From an uncultured Oscillospiraceae bacterium (GTDB taxonomy: Bacteria; Bacillota; Clostridia; Oscillospirales; Acutalibacteraceae), in NCBI GenBank assembly GCA_910587835.1, contig CAJUNQ010000063.1, forward strand, positions 1 through 64,000: 64,000 nucleotides of DNA, in the 5' to 3' direction. Below the pieces are notes generated by a model. That model saw nothing but the letters and a program-made list of their open reading frames with translations. It made no database searches and had not been told where the DNA came from. The position numbers and the translations under genes were made by a program. Positions within the stretch are counted from its first letter, which is position 1; every line of letters begins with the position of its first letter. Of this stretch, positions 8,137 through 16,812 are shown piece by piece.

Positions 8137-8191
8137 CGCGGCCCCATCTGTAAACGACAAAGCCCCTGATAAAAAACAGCCAGGGGCCGCG
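8137..8191. terminator. Nested hairpin after the P-loop kinase gene
   Basis: The outer arms CGCGGCCCC (8137-8145) and GGGGCCGCG (8183-8191) are perfect complements. An inner alternative pairs GCCCCTG (8162-8168) with CAGGGGC (8181-8187). The two pairings share the 3' arm, so only one can form at a time. There is no T tract, so it is an attenuator or mRNA-end structure rather than a textbook terminator. Confidence 0.45.
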
Positions 8192-8221
8192 CAAAATACA
8201 ATCGGGCCAGGAGGTTTTGCA

Positions 8222-8896
8222 ATGAATGAGCTGGCGCTGCAAGCAATGGCAGAGGTCCGCGCCCTGGGGGAGCAGGCTCCGCCGGGAAAGCATATTGCCA
8301 CAGGGGACATCCGCCGGCTTTCCGCCCGGCTTTACCGGAGCATAGAGGAGAAAACGCCGGCCCGGCTGCTGCCCCTCTGTGAGGAGCTGTTAGAGCAAAG
8401 GGACTGGGCTCTGGGGGTTATGGCCTTTGACTGGGCCTACCGCATCCGCGCCCAATACGACGGAGAGACCTACCCGGTGTTTTTCGGCTGGCTGAAAAAA
8501 TATGTGCGGGGCTGGGGCGACTGCGACGATTTCTGTACCCATGCCTTCGGCGAGCTTCTGCGCAGGCAAAAGCATCTGTTCCCCCAAGTCTGCCAGTGGA
8601 CCGGGGACGGAGATTTCTGGGTGCGCAGGGCCTCGGCCGTTATCCTCATCCCCTCCATCCTGCGGGAGGATTACCAGGGCATAGACCCCTTCCGCATCTC
8701 CAACGCCCTGCTGGCAGATTCCCACCAGCTGGTCCAAAAGGGCTATGGCTGGATGCTGAAATGCCTGTCCGAAAAGGAGCCGGAGAAGGTAAAGGCCTAC
8801 CTGAAAGAACGCCATGAGCTCATGCCCAGAACCGCGTTCCGGTACGCCCTGGAAAAGTTCGACAAAGAGACCCGCCGCGAGCTGATGGCCTTGTAG
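8222..8896 (+). CDS. DNA alkylation repair protein (AlkD-like)
   Basis: 224 residues made of HEAT-like helical repeats, as in the AlkC/AlkD DNA glycosylases that remove N3- and N7-alkylpurines. Recognisable family segments are YVRGWGDCDDFCTHAFGEL (the conserved W-D-x-x-D region) and FWVRRASAVILIPSIL. The C-terminal TAFRYALEKF also fits. RBS CAGGAGG lies 6-12 bases before the ATG. It lies between the displaced ruvA and ruvB blocks, fitting a repair context. Confidence 0.85.
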   Translation: MNELALQAMAEVRALGEQAPPGKHIATGDIRRLSARLYRSIEEKTPARLLPLCEELLEQRDWALGVMAFDWAYRIRAQYDGETYPVFFGWLKKYVRGWGDCDDFCTHAFGELLRRQKHLFPQVCQWTGDGDFWVRRASAVILIPSILREDYQGIDPFRISNALLADSHQLVQKGYGWMLKCLSEKEPEKVKAYLKERHELMPRTAFRYALEKFDKETRRELMAL

Positions 8897-8935
8897 GCCC
8901 CGGCATACGGCGTCACAACAGCGAGGTGAAAGCCC

Positions 8936-10054
8936 ATGATAGAAAAAAGCGGCGGTAAGGGCCCCGGCCCTGAGGCATACGGCATTGACTGGGACGCCCG
9001 GGACGGCGAGCTGAATTTGGAGGACCGGCTCACCGACACCGGCTATATCCCCGGAGACCAGGAGACCGAGAACCCCCTTCGCCCCCGAAGCTTTGCCGAG
9101 TACATTGGCCAGGACAAGGTGAAGGAGAACCTGAAAATCTACATCGAGGCGGCAAAAAGCCGCAAGGAGACCCTGGACCATGTGCTGCTCTACGGCCCCC
9201 CCGGCCTGGGCAAAACCACCCTGGCGGGCATTGTGGCCAACGAGCTGGGAGTCAACCTGCGCATCACCAGCGGCCCGGCCATTGAAAAGCCCGGAGACCT
9301 GGCCGCGCTGCTGACCAATCTTTCCCCCGGCGACGTGCTGTTCATCGACGAGGTCCACCGCCTGCCCCGCACCGTGGAGGAGATTCTCTACCCTGCCATG
9401 GAGGACTTTGCCCTGGACATCATCACCGGCAAGGGCCAGATGGCCGCCTCCTACCACCTGCCCTTGCCCAAGTTTACCTTGGTGGGGGCCACCACCAGGG
9501 CGGGGCAGCTGTCCGCCCCCTTGCGGGACCGGTTCGGGGTGGTGCTCCGTCTGGAGCTGTACAACCCCCGGGAGCTGGCCCTGATTGTCCAGCGCAGCGC
9601 CAGAATTCTCAACGCGGACATTGACGCCGACGCTGCCATTGAGCTGGCCTCCCGGTCCAGGGGCACCCCCCGCATTGCCAACCGGTTCCTCAAGCGGGTC
9701 CGGGACTTTGCCGAGGTGATGAGCGGCGGGGTCATCACCCTCAACACCGCTCAAATCGCCTTAGAGCGCATGGAGATCGACGAGCTGGGCCTGGACCAGA
9801 GCGACCGGAATATGCTGCGGGCCATCATCAAAAACTATGGGGGCGGGCCTGTAGGCCTGGAAACTCTGGCGGCGGCCATTGGCGAGGAGGCCATCACCAT
9901 CGAGGACGTAAACGAGCCCTATCTGATGCAGGTGGGCTTTTTGACCCGAACCCCCCGGGGCCGCTGCGTCACCCCTGCGGCCTGCGCCCATCTGGGCCTG
10001 CCTCTGCCCTCCCGGCTGCGGGCGGAGGAGGAGCTTCAGCTGAGAATGGAGTGA
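8936..10054 (+). CDS. ruvB: Holliday junction branch migration helicase RuvB
   Basis: 372 residues. AAA+ motor of RuvAB: Walker A GPPGLGKT at about 87-94, Walker B with DEVHRL near 137-142, sensor 1 VGATTRAG, and the winged-helix C-terminus with GGGPVGLETLAAAIGEE. The N-terminal leader of about 45 residues is longer than in most RuvB proteins. ruvB is usually next to ruvA; here six genes or pseudogenes and about 4 kb separate them. It overlaps the start region of the next reading frame (GTGA). Confidence 0.96.
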   Translation: MIEKSGGKGPGPEAYGIDWDARDGELNLEDRLTDTGYIPGDQETENPLRPRSFAEYIGQDKVKENLKIYIEAAKSRKETLDHVLLYGPPGLGKTTLAGIVANELGVNLRITSGPAIEKPGDLAALLTNLSPGDVLFIDEVHRLPRTVEEILYPAMEDFALDIITGKGQMAASYHLPLPKFTLVGATTRAGQLSAPLRDRFGVVLRLELYNPRELALIVQRSARILNADIDADAAIELASRSRGTPRIANRFLKRVRDFAEVMSGGVITLNTAQIALERMEIDELGLDQSDRNMLRAIIKNYGGGPVGLETLAAAIGEEAITIEDVNEPYLMQVGFLTRTPRGRCVTPAACAHLGLPLPSRLRAEEELQLRME

Positions 10055-10059
10055 GAGCC

Positions 10060-10883
10060 ATGACAGATATTGTAGAGAAAAACCGGCAGGACTGGGAGAA
10101 ATATTCTGAGAAGTATATGGCCTTCAACCTGTCAGACAGCGTGCTGGAGCGCCTGAAAGCCAGGCCCGAGAGCGCCTTTGCCCCAGCGGTGTGGGCCATG
10201 CTGAAAGAGTACCTGCCGGAGCTGAAAAACCAGCGGGTCTGCGTGCCGTCCAGCGGGGACAATCACGCGGTGCTGGCCTTTGCCCTTATGGGGCCCGGGT
10301 GACCTCCTGCGATATCTCCCAAAACCAGCTGGCAGCGGCAAAGGCAGCAGCGGAGAAGCTGGGCCTGGGAGACCGCGCTGCCTTTCGGCAGGAGGACACC
10401 CTGCGGCTGGATGGGATAGAGGACGAGGCGTATGACCTGGTATACACCTCCAACGGAGTGCATGTGTGGCTCAACGACCTGCCGTCCATGTATCAGAATA
10501 TCCACCGCATCCTGAAGCCCGGCGGCCTTTATGTGATGTATGAGCTCCACCCCTTCCAGCGTCCCTTTGGCGAGGGCTTGAAGGCAGTAAAGCCCTATGA
10601 CAGCACCGGCCCCTTTGAGGACGAGACCACCGTCAACTTTGCCTGGCGCATACAGGATATCGTGAACGCCATGCTGGACGCAGGCGTCCGGCTCCTGCAC
10701 ATGGAGGAAATCATGCCAAAGCCAGATTATGAGCGCCCCTTCTTTGTAAAGAATGAGGAGCTCATAAACGGCCGCAGGCCAAGCCGGGAGGAAGTGGACG
10801 AAATGTACAACTGGCGCAAAAACCCGGCGGCAGTCCTGCCGGAGATGATTGCCCTTGCCGGACGCAGGGCAGAACAGGAGTGA
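10060..10883 (+). pseudogene. Class I SAM-dependent methyltransferase, frameshifted
   Basis: The frame from 10060 encodes the N-terminal cap (MTDIVEKNRQDWEKYSEKY) and motif I up to VPSSGDNHAVLAFALMG, then hits TGA at 10300. The frame ending at 10883 continues exactly with ARVTSCDISQNQLAAA, the motif after motif I, then YTSNGVHVWLND and LKPGGLYVMYE. One extra G in the run ATGGGGCCCGGG at 10289-10300 would restore a 275-residue enzyme. It is therefore a methyltransferase gene with one G-run deletion, either a real mutation or a sequencing error. A GTG start at 10051 is also possible. Confidence 0.75.
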
Positions 10884-10889
10884 GACAGC

Positions 10890-11525
10890 ATGGTCGGCAT
10901 CTGCCCCCAATGCGGCAATTATGACTGGGATAAAACCGTAGACGGGAACAAAATCACCTGCCCCAAATGCGGCCACAGCTGGCAGTTTTTAAAGCTGCCC
11001 CTGTTTGTGGTCACCGGAGCCAGCGGAGTGGGCAAAACCACCACCCTGCAGGCCCTGCAGGGCCTCACCCAGGACTTTGTGTGCCTGGATGCGGATTTCT
11101 TTTATAACCTGATGCCCCACGAGACCGAGGAGGACTACCTGGTCCAGACCGAGCAGACCCAGGCCCTCTCCCGGGATATTATGCAGTGCGGCAGGCCGGT
11201 GGTGTGGTCCAGAGCCGGGAACATCCACATGCTGAACAAGACCTATGGCCTCCGGTTCTTCACCGGCGTTTTTGTGCTGGCCCTGGTGTGCCCGGAGGAA
11301 AAGCTCCGGCAGAGAATGACAGCGGGCCGGGGCATTGAAGACGCTGGCTGGATACAGAGCTCGGTAGACTATAACCGGTATTTTATAGAGCACAACCAGA
11401 TTGGCAGCGTCAGCTATGACCGGCTGGACACAGGCCCCCTGACCGCGGCGGAGGCCGCCCGGGCGGCCCATGCCTGGCTGCGGGGCAAAATGGAATCTTG
11501 CCCCGGACAGGGCGATATACTATAA
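10890..11525 (+). CDS. Zinc-ribbon / P-loop NTPase fusion
   Basis: 211 residues. The N-terminus is a zinc ribbon: CPQC at about 5-8 and CPKC at about 24-27 (CxxC-x15-CxxC), with GHSW next. It is followed directly by a P-loop NTPase with Walker A GASGVGKTT at about 43-51 and the acidic LDADFFYNLMP. The kinase part resembles AAA_33 nucleotide/small-molecule kinases. The ribbon could bind nucleic acid or be structural. It lies 6 bases behind the broken methyltransferase. Substrate unknown. Confidence 0.65.
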   Translation: MVGICPQCGNYDWDKTVDGNKITCPKCGHSWQFLKLPLFVVTGASGVGKTTTLQALQGLTQDFVCLDADFFYNLMPHETEEDYLVQTEQTQALSRDIMQCGRPVVWSRAGNIHMLNKTYGLRFFTGVFVLALVCPEEKLRQRMTAGRGIEDAGWIQSSVDYNRYFIEHNQIGSVSYDRLDTGPLTAAEAARAAHAWLRGKMESCPGQGDIL

Positions 11526-11556
11526 CAAGAAAATAAACTTTGCGAGGTGTTTTAAC

Positions 11557-12909
11557 ATGGGCAGACTTTTTGGAACAGACGGAATCAGAGGCATTGCGAA
11601 CAAGGACCTGACCTGCGAGCTGGCGACCCAGCTGGGCCGGGCAGCGGCGCAGGTGCTCACCAATAAATCCAACCGGCACCCTCGGGTGCTCATCGGCAAA
11701 GACACCCGGCTCTCCTCCGACATGCTGGAAAACGCCATGGCCGCAGGGCTTTGCAGCATCGGCGCCAGCGTGGTGACTCTGGGCGTGGTGCCCACCCCGG
11801 CGGTGGCCTATCTGGTGGAGAAGTACAAGGCGGACGCAGGCATCATGATCTCCGCCTCCCACAACTCCTTTGAGTACAACGGCATTAAAATCTTCTCCGG
11901 CGACGGCTTCAAGCTGCCCGACGACCTGGAAGAGCGCATTGAGGATATTATTCTGGGCAAAACAGACATCTCCAGCCAGCTGCCCCAGGACGAGGGGCTG
12001 GGCACGGTCTCCCGGGCAGAGGACGCGGTGCGGGACTATATCGAGCATGTGAAAAGCACCGTGCACTTTGCCCTGGACGGCATGAGGCTGGCCATCGACT
12101 GCGCCAACGGCTCGGCCAGCGCCACAGCGGAGACCCTGTTCACCGAGCTGGGCGCACAGGTCACCATGCTCAACCAGAGCCCCGACGGCGTGAATGTCAA
12201 CGACAACTGCGGCTCCACCCATATGGAGGGGCTCATCGAGTATGTCAAAACCCACGAACTGGATGCGGGCGTGGCCTTTGACGGAGACGCGGACCGCTGC
12301 CTGATGGTGGACGAGGCCGGCAATTTTGTAGACGGCGACTTCATTATGGCTATCTGCGCCCTGGACATGAAAAGCCGGGGCAAGCTGAACCGGAACACCG
12401 TAGTGGGCACCATTATGACCAACCTGGGCTTCCAGAAGTTCTGCGAGGAGAACGGCATGCGCTTTGAAGCCACCAAGGTGGGCGACCGCTATGTGCTGGA
12501 ACAGATGCGCCTGGAAAACTATAGCTTTGGCGGTGAGCAGAGCGGCCATGTGATCTTCCGGGACTTTGCCACCACCGGCGACGGCCAGCTCACCGCCTGC
12601 CAGCTGCTGAGCCTGATGCACCGGCGGCAGGGCAAGCTCTCCTCCCTGGCCACAGCCATGCAGAGATATCCCCAGACCATGATCAATATCACCGTGACCC
12701 CAGAGGGCAAGCTGGCCTTCTACACCGACCAGCGGGTGCGGGGGGCCATTGAAAGGGTCAGCGAGACCCTGGGCGGCGAGGGCCGCATTATCGTGCGCCC
12801 CAGCGGCACCGAACCCCTGCTGCGGGTCATGGTAGAGGGCCAGGACCAGGACCAGATTCAGGCCCTGGCAGAGGAGGTGGCCCAGGTCATCCGAGAGGAG
12901 CTCTGCTGA
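11557..12909 (+). CDS. glmM: Phosphoglucosamine mutase GlmM
   Basis: 450 residues. Converts glucosamine-6-P to glucosamine-1-P for UDP-GlcNAc synthesis. Start GRLFGTDGIRG; catalytic phosphoserine Ser101 in ISASHNS; metal-binding loop FDGDADR; sugar-binding GEQSGH; phosphate-binding RPSGTEPLLRVM near the C-terminus. The open frame extends upstream, but GCGAGGTGTTTTAAC and the conserved N-terminus place the start at 11557. Confidence 0.96.
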   Translation: MGRLFGTDGIRGIANKDLTCELATQLGRAAAQVLTNKSNRHPRVLIGKDTRLSSDMLENAMAAGLCSIGASVVTLGVVPTPAVAYLVEKYKADAGIMISASHNSFEYNGIKIFSGDGFKLPDDLEERIEDIILGKTDISSQLPQDEGLGTVSRAEDAVRDYIEHVKSTVHFALDGMRLAIDCANGSASATAETLFTELGAQVTMLNQSPDGVNVNDNCGSTHMEGLIEYVKTHELDAGVAFDGDADRCLMVDEAGNFVDGDFIMAICALDMKSRGKLNRNTVVGTIMTNLGFQKFCEENGMRFEATKVGDRYVLEQMRLENYSFGGEQSGHVIFRDFATTGDGQLTACQLLSLMHRRQGKLSSLATAMQRYPQTMINITVTPEGKLAFYTDQRVRGAIERVSETLGGEGRIIVRPSGTEPLLRVMVEGQDQDQIQALAEEVAQVIREELC

Positions 12910-12931
12910 TCATCAGAGAGGACTGTAAAAT

Positions 12932-13867
12932 ATGCGCGAAAGCTACAGCCAGAAAATTTCAGCCCGCCAGTGGAACCAGCCCGACAAGGGAGAGCGGGAA
13001 AGCCAGCGGGAAGCCACCTTTATGGACGACATTGTCCAGAAGGACCACCTGGAACGCCAGGTGCTGGCCGCTTTGGACGGGGTAGAGACTGTGTTCGACG
13101 GCGGGGCCGGGTGCGGGCGGTTCTCCATTCTGCTGGCAAAGCGGGGGTGTAAGGTCACCCATTTCGACATCTCCCAGCCCATGCTTGACAAGGCCAGAGA
13201 GCTGGCCGCAGAGGCTGGGGTGCTGGACAATATGGAGTTCATCCAGGGGGCTTTAGAGGATTTGTCCGCCTACAGAGACGAACAGTTTGACATGGTTATT
13301 TCTTTTGACGCGCCTGTGTCCTACACCTGGCCCAACCAGGAAAAGGTCATTGGAGAGCTGAGCCGCATCTGCAAAACGAAGCTGCTGCTCAGCGTCAGCT
13401 CCCGGCTGGGCTCTCTGCCCTATCTGGCGGACCCCATCCAAAAAAGCCGCTTTATTCTGGACGAAAGCTGCCCCGACCCCTTTGTCCAGTGGTGCCTGAG
13501 TCACCGGGAGGAGATGGCGGAGAGCTTCCGCTTTGACCTGGCAGGGGCGAAAAGGCTGCTGGCAGAGGGCGTCTTGGGCGGAGAAGCCGAGATCGCGGAG
13601 TATGAGCGGGGCGGCGCGCCCTGGTGCATCACCTACGGCTTTCTGCCCGGCGAGCTGCAAGATATTTTAGAGCGGCTGGGCTGGAAGGACATCCGCATGG
13701 CCGGGCCCGGGGCCTATGCCCGCAGCATATCCCGGGAGATTCTGCGGAAGATCATGGAGGACCCGGCCCAGAGGCGGGACTTCCTGGACTTCTGCTTTGT
13801 GTACGACCAAAACCCCTATGTGCTGGGCATGGGCAAGGACAATCTGTTCGCCATAGGGACCAAGTGA
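12932..13867 (+). CDS. Class I SAM-dependent methyltransferase
   Basis: 311 residues. Motif I VFDGGAGCGRFSILLA near residues 53-68, then THFDISQPMLDKA, and the post-II MVISFDAPVSY. The C-terminal half (VYDQNPYVLGMGKDNLFAIG) is longer than in simple methyltransferases. Substrate not deducible. It begins 22 bases after glmM and is the intact counterpart of the broken methyltransferase at 10060. Confidence 0.8.
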   Translation: MRESYSQKISARQWNQPDKGERESQREATFMDDIVQKDHLERQVLAALDGVETVFDGGAGCGRFSILLAKRGCKVTHFDISQPMLDKARELAAEAGVLDNMEFIQGALEDLSAYRDEQFDMVISFDAPVSYTWPNQEKVIGELSRICKTKLLLSVSSRLGSLPYLADPIQKSRFILDESCPDPFVQWCLSHREEMAESFRFDLAGAKRLLAEGVLGGEAEIAEYERGGAPWCITYGFLPGELQDILERLGWKDIRMAGPGAYARSISREILRKIMEDPAQRRDFLDFCFVYDQNPYVLGMGKDNLFAIGTK

Positions 13868-13879
13868 AGAGGGGCCGGT

Positions 13880-14359
13880 ATGGACAAATTTCTCTGCGTA
13901 TTGGGCATTTTTGACGAGCAGACCCAACGGGTGCTGGGGGAGTACCAGCAGGCCATCCTGTCCCAGGGCTTCACCGGGCGGCAGACCATGGGCATCCCCT
14001 TTCACGTCACCCTGGGGACCTTTGGACTGGACCGCAGGGAGGCGCTGCTGAAAGAGCTGGACCAGCTGAGCATGGAGCCCATAGAGGTGTTTTTCAACCA
14101 TATAGGGCTGTTTCAGGGACAGGAGGTGCTCTTTCTGGCCCCGGACGTGAACCGGGAGCTGCTGGCCTTAAAGGAGGCCTTCAGCGACGAGCAGGGCTGG
14201 ACCGCCCACACCACCATGCTGATCGACAGCCGGGAGAACACCCACAGGGGTCTGGATATTTTAGGAGAACGCTTCCGCCGGTTCTCCGGAAGAATCCAGC
14301 GGGCGGCGTTGTATGAGTTCTTCCCCTCAAAAAAACTGGGGGAGAGGATTTTAACTTAG
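13880..14359 (+). CDS. 2H phosphoesterase (2'-5' RNA ligase / LigT-like)
   Basis: 159 residues with the two His-containing motifs of the 2H superfamily: HVTLGT at about 48-53 and HTTMLI at about 114-119. Members hydrolyse or ligate 2',3'- or 2'-5' cyclic phosphodiester RNA ends. The stop codon TAG (14357-14359) lies inside the left end of the MITE, so the native C-terminus may have been changed by that insertion. Confidence 0.8.
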   Translation: MDKFLCVLGIFDEQTQRVLGEYQQAILSQGFTGRQTMGIPFHVTLGTFGLDRREALLKELDQLSMEPIEVFFNHIGLFQGQEVLFLAPDVNRELLALKEAFSDEQGWTAHTTMLIDSRENTHRGLDILGERFRRFSGRIQRAALYEFFPSKKLGERILT

Positions 14360-14520
14360 AACCTGTATTCATAGGCGGAGGATGCCGGAGTGGCGAGGGA
14401 TTTTGTCGCCCTGCAAGGCAAAAAATCGCAGGAATACTTGCCGTATTTCAATTTTTTTAACGCAGCAGGACGGCAAAAGGCCCGTCCCTCCGGCGTTCAA
14501 CGCCTGTGAATACAGGTTCT
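14358..14520. mobile_element. MITE-like element with 20-bp terminal inverted repeats
   Basis: The left end AGAACCTGTATTCATAGGCG (14358-14377) and right end CGCCTGTGAATACAGGTTCT (14501-14520) are inverted repeats with one mismatch. If the repeat is read from GAACC, TTA flanks both sides as a 3-bp target duplication. An inner imperfect inverted repeat (TTTTGTCGCCCTGC 14401-14414 against 14462-14478) encloses a core with CAAGGCAAAAAATCGCAGG and AATACTTGCCGTATTTC, related to the dispersed repeats at 13, 59018 and 63868. No ORF. It supplies the stop codon of the 2H phosphoesterase gene. Confidence 0.75.
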
Positions 14521-14536
14521 TAGAGAGGAAAAGCAC

Positions 14537-14917
14537 ATGAAAATAGAAACGATCACAGAGAACGGCGTTCTTATTGCCCTGGCCGAGGGTCCGGAGAAGC
14601 TCATCACCGGCCCCCAGGAGGCCCTGGACCTGGCCATGACCGTAAAATACGAGACAGGGTCCCAGCGAATTGCCCTGCCCAAAAAGCTGGTGGCCGAGGA
14701 GTTCTTCATTCTCAGCAGCGGCATGGCCGGGGAAATTCTGCAAAAATATATCAACTATCAGTTCAAGCTGGCCATTTGGGGCGACTTCTCCCGGTATACC
14801 AGCAAGCCCCTCCACGACTTTATCTACGAGTCCAACCAGGGAAAGGATTTCTTTTTTGTAGCCACCCAGGAAGAGGCCGTGAGCAGGCTGGCGCAGGCGG
14901 GCCAGCCTGCTCCGTAA
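14537..14917 (+). CDS. DUF4180 domain-containing protein
   Basis: 126 residues matching the DUF4180 pattern: ITENGVLIALAEG, the central EEFFILSSGMAGEILQKYINYQFKLAIWGDFS, and FFFVATQEEAVSRL. Soluble, function unknown. AGAGAGG lies before the ATG. It lies just after the MITE, so transcription must read through or restart. Confidence 0.8.
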   Translation: MKIETITENGVLIALAEGPEKLITGPQEALDLAMTVKYETGSQRIALPKKLVAEEFFILSSGMAGEILQKYINYQFKLAIWGDFSRYTSKPLHDFIYESNQGKDFFFVATQEEAVSRLAQAGQPAP

Positions 14918-14932
14918 AGGAAAGGGGAGGCT

Positions 14933-15799
14933 ATGAGAGCAGCGCAGTGGCAGGACTATGAACTGATCGACGCCTCCGCCGGAGAGCGGCTGGAACGTTG
15001 GGGGGACATTCTCCTCATCCGCCCGGACCCCCAGATCATCTGGGACACAGAGCGGCAGGACCCCCGCTGGCGGTCGGCCCATGCCCGGTACCACCGTTCC
15101 AGCAAGGGGGGCGGGCACTGGGAGGCCTACAAAAAAATGCCCGAGGTATGGGCCATTGGCTGGCAGGGCCTCACCTTCCGGCTCAAGCCCATGGGCTTCA
15201 AGCACACAGGGCTGTTCCCTGAGCAGGCGGTGAACTGGGCCTTTGCCATGGAAAAAATCCAAGGGGCCCAACGCCCGGTAAGGGTGCTGAACCTGTTCGG
15301 CTACACCGGGGCGGCCACCCTGGCCTGCCTCAAGGCCGGGGCCTCTGTCACCCATGTGGACGCTGCCAAGGGCATGGTCCAGTGGGCCAAGGAGAACGCC
15401 GCCGCCTCGGGGCTGAGCGACAGGCCGGTGCGCTGGCTGGTGGACGACTGCGTGAAATTTGTCCAGCGGGAGCAGCGCCGGGGCAACACCTACGACGCCA
15501 TTATCATGGACCCGCCCTCCTACGGCCGGGGGCCGGGGGGCGAGGTGTGGCGGCTTGAGGAGCAGCTCAGCGGCCTTTTACGGCTGTGCCTGTCCCTTTT
15601 GTCCCCAAAGCCCCTGTTTTTCATTCTCAACTCTTACACAACAGGCCTCTCCCCCGCAGTGATGGAGTATCTGCTCACCGTACTGGTCAAGCCCCGGCTG
15701 GGGGGCCGGGTGTCGGCGGACGAAATCGGCCTGCCGGCAACAGCCTCCGGCATGGTACTTCCCTGCGGCAACACCGCCATCTGGGAGGGAACCGCCTGA
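14933..15799 (+). CDS. RlmI/RlmK-like class I rRNA methyltransferase
   Basis: 288 residues. SAM-binding motif I NLFGYTGAATLA, the acidic HVDAAKGMVQWAKEN, and the catalytic-loop IIMDPPSYGRG, typical of RlmI/RlmK-type 23S rRNA cytosine/guanine methyltransferases. The N-terminal PUA domain of RlmI is absent, as in the shorter Firmicutes homologues. Overlaps the next start by one base (TGATG). Confidence 0.8.
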   Translation: MRAAQWQDYELIDASAGERLERWGDILLIRPDPQIIWDTERQDPRWRSAHARYHRSSKGGGHWEAYKKMPEVWAIGWQGLTFRLKPMGFKHTGLFPEQAVNWAFAMEKIQGAQRPVRVLNLFGYTGAATLACLKAGASVTHVDAAKGMVQWAKENAAASGLSDRPVRWLVDDCVKFVQREQRRGNTYDAIIMDPPSYGRGPGGEVWRLEEQLSGLLRLCLSLLSPKPLFFILNSYTTGLSPAVMEYLLTVLVKPRLGGRVSADEIGLPATASGMVLPCGNTAIWEGTA

Positions 15800-16455
15800 T
15801 GGAGTACCGGGAAATTCAAATAAACGCCTGGAACCGGCGGGAGTATTTTGAGCACTACACCGCCGCAGCGCCCTGTACCTACAGTATGACAGTAAAGCTG
15901 GACGTCACCCCCCTGCGGCAAACCCAGGACAAGCTCTACCCGGCTATGCTGTACCTGTTGACAAAGACAGTCAACCGGTTCGAGCCCTTCCGCACAGCCT
16001 ACCGCCCGGACGGGACGCTGGTGGTGTATCAGGAGATGCACCCCAGCTATACCATTTTTCACAGGGAAACCGAGAGCTTTTCCAGTATCTGGACAGAGTT
16101 TTCAGCAGAATACCCGGAGTTTCTCCGCCGCTATCAGACGGATGTCCAGCTACACGAGCAGGCGTCGGGCTTCAGCCCCAAGCCCAATGTGCCAGAGAAC
16201 AGCTTTCACGTCTCCATGATTCCCTGGACGGCCTTTGAGAGCTTTCAGCTCAACCTGCCGGACTTTCGGTATCTGCTGCCAATTTTCACCATGGGGAAGT
16301 ATACCGTGCTGCCCGAGGGCCGCTGCCTTTTGCCGCTGGCAGTGCAGGCGCACCATGCCGTGTGCGACGGATACCATCTCGGCCGGTTTTTAGACTGCCT
16401 GCAACAGCAGCTGAACGCCTGGCCGGGCGAAACACAGGAGGAGCCAACATGCTGA
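15799..16455 (+). CDS. Type A chloramphenicol O-acetyltransferase homologue
   Basis: 218 residues, the length expected for CatA trimers. The catalytic motif HHAVCDGYH is intact near residue 190. The serine motif FHVSMIPW, ESFQLN, TMGKY and the N-terminal NAWNRREYFEHY all follow CatA proteins. It would acetylate the 3-hydroxyl of chloramphenicol or a related substrate. It is embedded in a chromosomal run, translationally coupled on both sides, with no mobile element next to it, so it may be an intrinsic rather than acquired gene. Activity on chloramphenicol is inferred. Confidence 0.85.
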   Translation: MEYREIQINAWNRREYFEHYTAAAPCTYSMTVKLDVTPLRQTQDKLYPAMLYLLTKTVNRFEPFRTAYRPDGTLVVYQEMHPSYTIFHRETESFSSIWTEFSAEYPEFLRRYQTDVQLHEQASGFSPKPNVPENSFHVSMIPWTAFESFQLNLPDFRYLLPIFTMGKYTVLPEGRCLLPLAVQAHHAVCDGYHLGRFLDCLQQQLNAWPGETQEEPTC

Positions 16456-16808
16456 AATGGAGCCTTTTGGGCATAGGCGGGGCCTGGGCCTCGGCCATGC
16501 TCTACGAGTGGCTGTGGTCGGGCAGGCAGTCCATGGGGCTGCTGCTTTTGCTGGCGGCAGGCGTTTTTTTAAGCGTCCTGCTGTTTGCGTCGCTGAGGCG
16601 CAGGCAGCCGCCCCAGGTAGAGCCCATGGTCTGGTTCATTCTGGCGGCGGTGGCCGTGGCCCTGGGCTATTCCGCCCTGGAGCGCACTGTGGAGAACAGC
16701 CTGACCCATGTCCCCCTGCTGCCCATGTATCCCATTTTGTTTCTGGACTTTTTTGCCTCAGGCTGTTATACTTGGTGGAAGAAGCGGAAGAGGCGGGGAG
16801 GAAGATAA
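16449..16808 (+). CDS. Small integral membrane protein
   Basis: 119 residues with three or four hydrophobic helices (about 5-22, 30-48, 58-76, 85-105) and a basic KKRKRRGGR tail. Overlaps the acetyltransferase by 7 bases. No family recognised; a permease role next to the acetyltransferase would be speculation. Confidence 0.6.
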   Translation: MLKWSLLGIGGAWASAMLYEWLWSGRQSMGLLLLLAAGVFLSVLLFASLRRRQPPQVEPMVWFILAAVAVALGYSALERTVENSLTHVPLLPMYPILFLDFFASGCYTWWKKRKRRGGR

Positions 16809-16812
16809 GCAG

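Noticed and set aside
8390..9754. 454-codon minus-strand frame over alkD and ruvB
   Set aside because: Overlaps two well-recognised genes entirely; composition is that of an antisense frame.
11410..12621. 403-codon minus-strand frame opposite glmM
   Set aside because: Shadow of glmM, His/Gly/Val-rich antisense composition, no start signal.
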